From: an uncultured Caulobacter sp.
GTDB lineage: Bacteria; Pseudomonadota; Alphaproteobacteria; Caulobacterales; Caulobacteraceae
NCBI RefSeq assembly: GCF_937900395.1
Contig: NZ_CALCDX010000140.1
Coordinates: 1 to 15,485 of the forward strand
Direction: 5' to 3'
DNA: 15,485 bases
The notes beneath the pieces were generated by a model that saw only the letters and a list, made by a program, of their open reading frames with translations, was not told where the DNA came from and ran no database searches. Below, one piece after another: positions 12,328 to 15,485 of the stretch; position 1 is the stretch's first letter; each line of letters starts with the position of its first letter. Position numbers and translations under genes: made by a program.

Positions 12328-13497
12328 TTATTTGACCCCGTAAGCCGCCGCCTGCCGGTCGACCAGCGCCACCAGATCCCCCATCGCCAGGTTCACGTCG
12401 ATCAGGTGCAGGCCCCAGTCCTTCAAGACAACGGGCCCCACCGCGATGTCGCCACCGATGTCGTCGGCGCGCGGGTCGGCGGGGTCGGCGTTGATCTTGA
12501 TCGACAGATAGGTGAAGTCGCCGTCGCTGACGCAGCGGGCCGAGAGCAGGCCGGGCATCGAGACGAACGGCGTCGTCACCGTCAGCCCCTTGGCGAACGG
12601 CTTGGGCGCCTGGCCCTCGACGGCGCCGAAACCCTTGCTGCTGAGATAGGCGTGCAGCGGCGTGTCTTCAGTCGAGTCCTTGCCCGCCAGCAGGGCGGCC
12701 GGGTTCACGCACCCTGACCGATGGCCCTCGGCGTCGGTCTTGCCAAAGCGGCTGTTGGCCGGCGGCGGGCTGGTCGCGCGGAACGAGACGTAGGTGACGA
12801 TGCAGCCAGCCTGGTCGGCCTTCGCGCACAGTGGGATCGAACCGTACTTGCCCGCCGCGTCGACCGGGGTGTTCATGCCGAGCACGAGCGCCGAGATCAT
12901 CTGCTTCTGGGCCGGCTGGCCGTCGATCTCGCTCTTCAGCAGGTTCAGCAGGATGCGCGAGCCTTGGCTGTGGCCGATCAGGACGACGCCGCGACCCTTG
13001 TTCTCGTTGGCGAGATACCAGCGCCAGGCGTCGCGCACGTCGCCATAGGCCAGCTCGGCGTCGCCGGGGGAGCGCCCGCCCAGCATCGCCGCGCGCAGGG
13101 CCGCGAGCGTCACCTGGCGATACATCGGCGCGAACACCCGGCACTTGGAGGCGAAACGCGCCAGCTGCTGGTCGACGACGCGCTTCTCGGCCGGGTCGAT
13201 GACCATGTCGCTGTTGCCGCCCGGGTCGGTCGAGACGGTGGGATAGACGTAGAAGCAGTCATAGGCCGGCGCCGCCGCGGCCTTGAAGGTCTCGACCGAG
13301 GTCTTGCCGTCGGCCTCGACGATGGTCGTCGTCTGGTCCGAGGCGCAGGCGTCCTGGCGGCCGGGCAGGCATAGCCAGCTGTCGGATTTGGCGTAGTCGT
13401 TTGGCGTGGTCGGCGCGGGCGCTGTCTGGGCGCAGGCCGACGCGCCCATCGTCAAGATCGCCGCCAAACCCATGGCGGCCAGTCTCATCCTGGTCAT
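12328..13497 (-). CDS. exported alpha/beta hydrolase, DUF3089 family
   Basis: 389 residues. The N-terminus MTRMRLAAMGLAAILTMGASACAQ is a signal peptide; C22 could be lipidated, though ASAC is a weak lipobox. The domain shows DCFYVYPTVSTD and the nucleophile elbow GHSQGS (S177), the DUF3089 hallmark, with RSGCVNP downstream. Proteins of this family are predicted lipases or esterases; the substrate is unknown. ATG 13497 follows AGGGGAAG with a good spacer. Two 14-bp palindromes lie just upstream (13514-13527 and 13554-13567). The gene is convergent with the DUF1328 gene and stands alone. Confidence 0.85.
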   Translation of the reverse strand: MTRMRLAAMGLAAILTMGASACAQTAPAPTTPNDYAKSDSWLCLPGRQDACASDQTTTIVEADGKTSVETFKAAAAPAYDCFYVYPTVSTDPGGNSDMVIDPAEKRVVDQQLARFASKCRVFAPMYRQVTLAALRAAMLGGRSPGDAELAYGDVRDAWRWYLANENKGRGVVLIGHSQGSRILLNLLKSEIDGQPAQKQMISALVLGMNTPVDAAGKYGSIPLCAKADQAGCIVTYVSFRATSPPPANSRFGKTDAEGHRSGCVNPAALLAGKDSTEDTPLHAYLSSKGFGAVEGQAPKPFAKGLTVTTPFVSMPGLLSARCVSDGDFTYLSIKINADPADPRADDIGGDIAVGPVVLKDWGLHLIDVNLAMGDLVALVDRQAAAYGVK

Positions 13498-13513
13498 GCT
13501 CTTCCCCTAGCGC

Positions 13514-13567
13514 GGCGTTCGAACGCCCGTTTGGCGCGAAGGATGACCGGAAAGGCGCGGCCGCGCC
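13514..13567. promoter_or_regulatory. two perfect 14-bp palindromes upstream of the DUF3089 gene
   Basis: GGCGTTCGAACGCC (13514-13527) and GGCGCGGCCGCGCC (13554-13567) are both perfect. TTGGCGCG (13531-13538) and CGCGCCAA (13562-13569) also pair with each other. The first is only about 17 bp from the start codon. They could be operators or a leader structure; high GC makes some palindromes likely by chance. Confidence 0.35.
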
Positions 13568-13609
13568 AATAGGGGAAATGGGGGCAACTTCGAAGACAAC
13601 ACTTAAATC

Positions 13610-13750
13610 CGCCTTCCTGGGCCTTGTGCCCAGAACCCATCATTCCGTCGCTCTTCGGGCGATCGGCGACCTCGGCCCATCAGCCGCCGCTATCCTCAAC
13701 ATCACAGCCTGCCGCTGACATGGGTCCTGGGCACAAGGCCCAGGAAGGCG
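13610..13750. repeat. 31-bp inverted repeat pair flanking 79 bp (hairpin repeat family)
   Basis: The arms at 13610-13640 and 13720-13750 are reverse complements with a single mismatch. Each arm itself contains a small hairpin with stem CCTGGGC / GCCCAGG and loop CTTGT; one base pair is lost in the left arm. The 79-bp interior is unremarkable and has no open frame of interest. The arrangement resembles a REP doublet in which two copies face each other. A third, diverged copy is at 4183-4213. Confidence 0.88.
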
Positions 13751-13784
13751 AGTTATTTGGCTCGGGGGGGAGAGCGTCAGGCCG

Positions 13785-14096
13785 TCAGAACAGCCAGCGA
13801 CGCGGATACTTGTCGCCGAGGCGGCGCGCTTCGCCGGTCTTCAGGCCCAGGTCCCGCATCCGATAGGCGACGATCTCGTGCATCGCCTCGACCGGCTCGT
13901 GGCCGTCCACGGGGCTCGACGCGATCGCGCCCTCGGTCTGGGCCAGATCGGTGGCGGTCCATTCGGCCTGCGCCCGATCGGCCTTGCCGACGGCGAAGTA
14001 GTGGCGCACCGGCGCGCGCTCGCCCGGAACCTCGACCATCACGCCGATGACCCAGCCTTGAACGATCAGATCGGCGTCGGGACGCTGGCGGAACAT
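13785..14096 (-). CDS. hypothetical protein, 103 residues
   Basis: I do not recognise this family. The protein is soluble, with no signal peptide or membrane segment. It begins MFRQRPDADLIVQGWVIGVMVEVPGERAPVRHYFAVG, which reads like a beta-rich start, continues with TATDLAQTEGAIASS and an EPVEAMHEIVAYRMRD helix, and ends with the basic KYPRRWLF. Codon use is strongly GC3-biased like the neighbours, which supports a real gene. ATG 14096 has AGGG close by, but the spacing is too short to be convincing. It lies 51 bp downstream of the small membrane protein gene on the same strand and may be co-transcribed with it. Confidence 0.68.
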   Translation of the reverse strand: MFRQRPDADLIVQGWVIGVMVEVPGERAPVRHYFAVGKADRAQAEWTATDLAQTEGAIASSPVDGHEPVEAMHEIVAYRMRDLGLKTGEARRLGDKYPRRWLF

Positions 14097-14147
14097 GCCC
14101 TGGGACTTAGGGCGTTCCGGCTGAAACTGTAAGGGCCTTCAGCGCGA

Positions 14148-14285
14148 TCAGCCGATCAGCTGAAACGCCGCCTGGCTCACCAAGCCCAGCACCAACCAGG
14201 CCGACAGGCCCAAGACAACGATACTCAGGGAAGTCCGCGGGGCGCGTTTGCGACGCGGGGCGGGATACTCACGCACGAATGACAT
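14148..14285 (-). CDS. small single-pass membrane protein, 45 residues
   Basis: The start MSFVREYPAPRRKRAPR is basic, followed by a hydrophobic helix SLSIVVLGLSAWLVLGLVSQAAF (about residues 19-41) and a short end QLIG. A basic N-terminus with one helix suggests the N-terminus faces the cytoplasm. I chose ATG 14285 because GGAGG stands five bases upstream; a longer open frame to 14468 would run into the groEL terminator. The family is not recognised. CGGTGGATAG occurs twice, 11 bp apart, upstream (14369-14378 and 14380-14389). Confidence 0.7.
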   Translation of the reverse strand: MSFVREYPAPRRKRAPRTSLSIVVLGLSAWLVLGLVSQAAFQLIG

Positions 14286-14392
14286 CACAGCCTCCATGCC
14301 AGCAAGGCGGCATCCTAACGCCGAAGGCCGCGCTTGGATGCGTGCGTTCTCCCAGATCGAGAGAATTTCGGTGGATAGCCGGTGGATAGAAA

Positions 14393-14420
14393 GAGGGCGG
14401 AGCCTTTCGGCCCCGCCCTC
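14393..14420 (-). terminator. terminator of groEL
   Basis: GAGGGCGG (14393-14400) pairs with CCGCCCTC (14413-14420), and GCC (14402-14404) pairs with GGC (14409-14411), with one mismatch between the two and a TTTC loop. In the minus-strand reading TTTCT follows the stem. It lies 32 bp after the groEL stop codon. Confidence 0.8.
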
Positions 14421-14451
14421 ATCCGTTTCAGCGGTGTGCTGAACTTCTAGA

Positions 14452-14514
14452 TTAGAAGTCCATATCACCCATGCCGCCGGGCATGCCGCCCGGAGCGGCG
14501 CCGGCCGGGGCGAC
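14452..14514 (-). pseudogene. groEL: groEL 3' end only (chaperonin C-terminal tail, about 20 codons)
   Basis: The minus strand reads APGGMPGGMGDMDF followed by TAA (14454-14452). This is the Gly-Gly-Met repeat tail that ends most bacterial GroEL proteins. It is followed at the right spacing by a clear terminator, so the 3' end is genuine. Upstream of about codon -20 the frame does not continue as GroEL: the same frame meets TAG near 14578, and no conserved GroEL sequence is found. About 96% of the gene is missing, so the gene is truncated at a sequence junction near 14510-14525. The break is more likely an assembly chimera than a natural deletion. Confidence 0.85.
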
Positions 14515-15145
14515 GGAGACCGCCGCGGCCGCCAACCCCGCGGCGAACATCGATCGCCACCCCGTCATCCCTCCACGCTATCCGGGGGATCGCCGAAATC
14601 GGGACCGAAGGTCCCTATTGGCCCACCCGATGCGTCATTAGCGTCGGCATCGAGCCGCGGGGGTACCGCGGTGGCGATCGGGGGTGAGGGCATGCTGCCA
14701 CGGCTGGCACTGGCGACGGCCTTCGCCGTCGGGATCGCACAGGACATCGTGTTCAGTGGAACATGCGCGGATTCGCGGCCGACGTCCAGCAGCTTCCCGG
14801 TTTGGCAGGCAACCGCGACGTGGTCGCCGGTTCAGTAGGAGTTGACATCGTGCACACAATCCTGACCAAGGTTGCCCTCGGCACCGTCGCGGCCGTTGGG
14901 CTCTACCTCCCCAGCATCGTTGCGGTACTTCCGGATTCGTGTGTGGCGGGTACCGGCATTGCGGGCGCGGCACCATCGCCGTCCTGCGGCGGCGCGTGCG
15001 GGCGTCCTTTGCTGCCGAAACCGGCCGTCACGCACGGCCGCCCGCCTTACCGGAGAGCCATCCGCATGAGCCAGGAAGACATCACCGCGACCCCGAATCC
15101 CGCCGCAGCCGCAGGGTTTCGGTCAGGATCTCGAGAATCTGCACC
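14515..15145. other. patchwork region without a confident gene, unlike the rest of the window
   Basis: Starting where groEL breaks off, about 630 bp hold short starts that lead nowhere. On the minus strand, MTGWRSMFAAGLAAAAVS (from 14568) resembles a signal peptide and then fuses into the groEL tail. On the plus strand there are two tiny tandem frames (14692-14838 and from 14850) and an ATG at 15066 (MSQEDITATPNPAA). A palindrome GGGACC-gaa-GGTCCC lies at 14601-14615. The style of the signal peptides is actinobacterial-like, which is an impression, not a match. Confidence 0.55.
14692..14838 (+). CDS. possible 48-residue secreted peptide (doubtful)
   Basis: ATG 14692 follows GTGAGGGC and opens MLPRLALATAFAVGIAQDIV, a plausible short signal sequence, then a serine/threonine-rich end. 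TAG at 14836-14838 is part of the AGGAG that serves the next frame. No family is recognised. It lies in the patchwork region, so it may be only a fragment. Confidence 0.25.
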   Translation: MLPRLALATAFAVGIAQDIVFSGTCADSRPTSSSFPVWQATATWSPVQ

Positions 15146-15182
15146 GGCTCGGTCATCCGCCCGGGTGATGTCCAGCGCATGA
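14850..15182 (+). CDS. possible small exported protein with GTG start (doubtful, probably crosses a junction)
   Basis: GTG 14850 has AGGAG (14837-14841) with an 8-base spacer. The frame begins MHTILTKVALGTVAAVGLYL, like a signal peptide, then has a cysteine-rich stretch (PSPSCGGACGRP). The frame stays open to 15182, but from about 15066 it passes through another apparent start and into pirin DNA in the wrong frame, so the C-terminal part is not credible. Confidence 0.3.
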   Translation: MHTILTKVALGTVAAVGLYLPSIVAVLPDSCVAGTGIAGAAPSPSCGGACGRPLLPKPAVTHGRPPYRRAIRMSQEDITATPNPAAAAGFRSGSRESAPARSSARVMSSA

Positions 15183-15485
15183 GCGCCGGCACCGGGGTGT
15201 CGCACAGCGAGTTCAACGCGTCGCAGACCGACCCCGTGCACTTCCTGCAGATCTGGATCCTGCCGGAGCGGCGCGGGATCCGGCCGGGCTACGAGCAGAA
15301 GACGTTCGCCCGCGAGGAGCGCGAGGGGGCGCTGCGGCTGGTCGCGTCGCAGGACGGGCGCGCGGGCAGCCTGACGATCCACGCGGACGTGGCGGTCCAC
15401 GCGGGGCTGCTCGGCACGGGGCAGCAGGCGAGCCTGCCGCTGGCCCGCGGGCGGCACGCGTACGTGCACGTCGCCCGCGGCCGGG
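15146..15485 (+). pseudogene. pirin-family protein, internal fragment (no start, runs off the right edge)
   Basis: The plus frame from 15146 reads GSVIRPGDVQRMSAGTGVSHSEFN, then PVHFLQIWILPERRGIRPGYE and AGSLTIHADVAVHAG. These are consecutive conserved segments of bacterial pirins (bicupin proteins of the YhaK/PA3240 type). The His and Glu of SHSE are two of the four usual metal ligands. The N-terminal cupin part with the HPHRGFE ligands is missing: upstream DNA in the same frame is unrelated. About 113 codons are present of roughly 230-290 in a complete pirin. Family recognition is firm; the 5' truncation coincides with the patchwork region. Confidence 0.8.

Noticed and set aside
14369..14389. 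CGGTGGATAG direct repeat as an operator or start of a tandem array
   Set aside because: Only two units exist and they lie beside the groEL terminator; a short chance duplication is enough to explain them.
14601..14615. GGGACC-gaa-GGTCCC as a DosR-type box of mycobacteria
   Set aside because: The halves look similar, but the spacing is one base longer than the DosR consensus, and the origin of this DNA is uncertain.
1..15485. CRISPR array, tRNA, rRNA, transposase or prophage genes
   Set aside because: I looked for regular spaced repeats, cloverleaf ends and typical protein motifs on both strands and saw none.

Overview
The window looks like Caulobacter or a close relative (Alphaproteobacteria, Caulobacterales). 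The GC content is high and almost every gene is strongly GC3-biased. It encodes two UrcA-family periplasmic proteins, a stand-alone CZB zinc-binding protein, a SUV3-like helicase, aerobic-type cobaltochelatase CobT and a run of exported proteins of unknown function. One promoter carries the Caulobacter housekeeping -10 box GCTATATC. The attribution rests on gene content and motifs, not on a database search.

Left part (1-4502). The N-terminal half of a SUV3-like ATP-dependent helicase runs off the left edge on the minus strand. It is divergent from a GFA-family zinc protein. Two tandem palindromes separate the GFA gene from a convergent CZB protein, which lies downstream of an exported amidohydrolase (YtcJ type). 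A methylated-DNA--cysteine methyltransferase is divergent from the amidohydrolase. A 343-bp gap follows, holding a structured repeat and an AT-rich palindromic stretch.

Middle (4503-12327). An exported DUF3617 protein and rpmB (ribosomal protein L28) diverge from a shared upstream region. rpmB converges on a class B penicillin-binding protein of the PBP2/MrdA type, with a strong terminator between them. Upstream of the PBP2 gene lie two UrcA paralogues, each preceded by the same structured leader. Next come a phytase-like lipoprotein and cobT, which overlap by 4 bp and are probably translationally coupled. A small DUF1328 membrane protein is divergent from cobT.

Right part (12328-15485). An exported DUF3089 alpha/beta hydrolase, a 31-bp inverted repeat pair, a conserved-looking hypothetical protein, a 45-residue membrane protein and the last codons of groEL with its terminator all lie on the minus strand. 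groEL is cut off after about 20 codons. The remaining ~970 bp is a patchwork of pieces that do not belong to groEL: signal-peptide-like starts, two tiny tandem frames and an internal fragment of a pirin. This end is best read as a chimeric contig end, or less likely a rearrangement.

No CRISPR array, rRNA, tRNA, transposase or prophage was seen, and I do not see a convincing new multi-gene system. The most interesting unexplained signals are the leader hairpin and 16-bp block shared by both urcA paralogues, the hairpin repeat family in which two base pairs have changed in a compensatory way, and the abrupt groEL junction.
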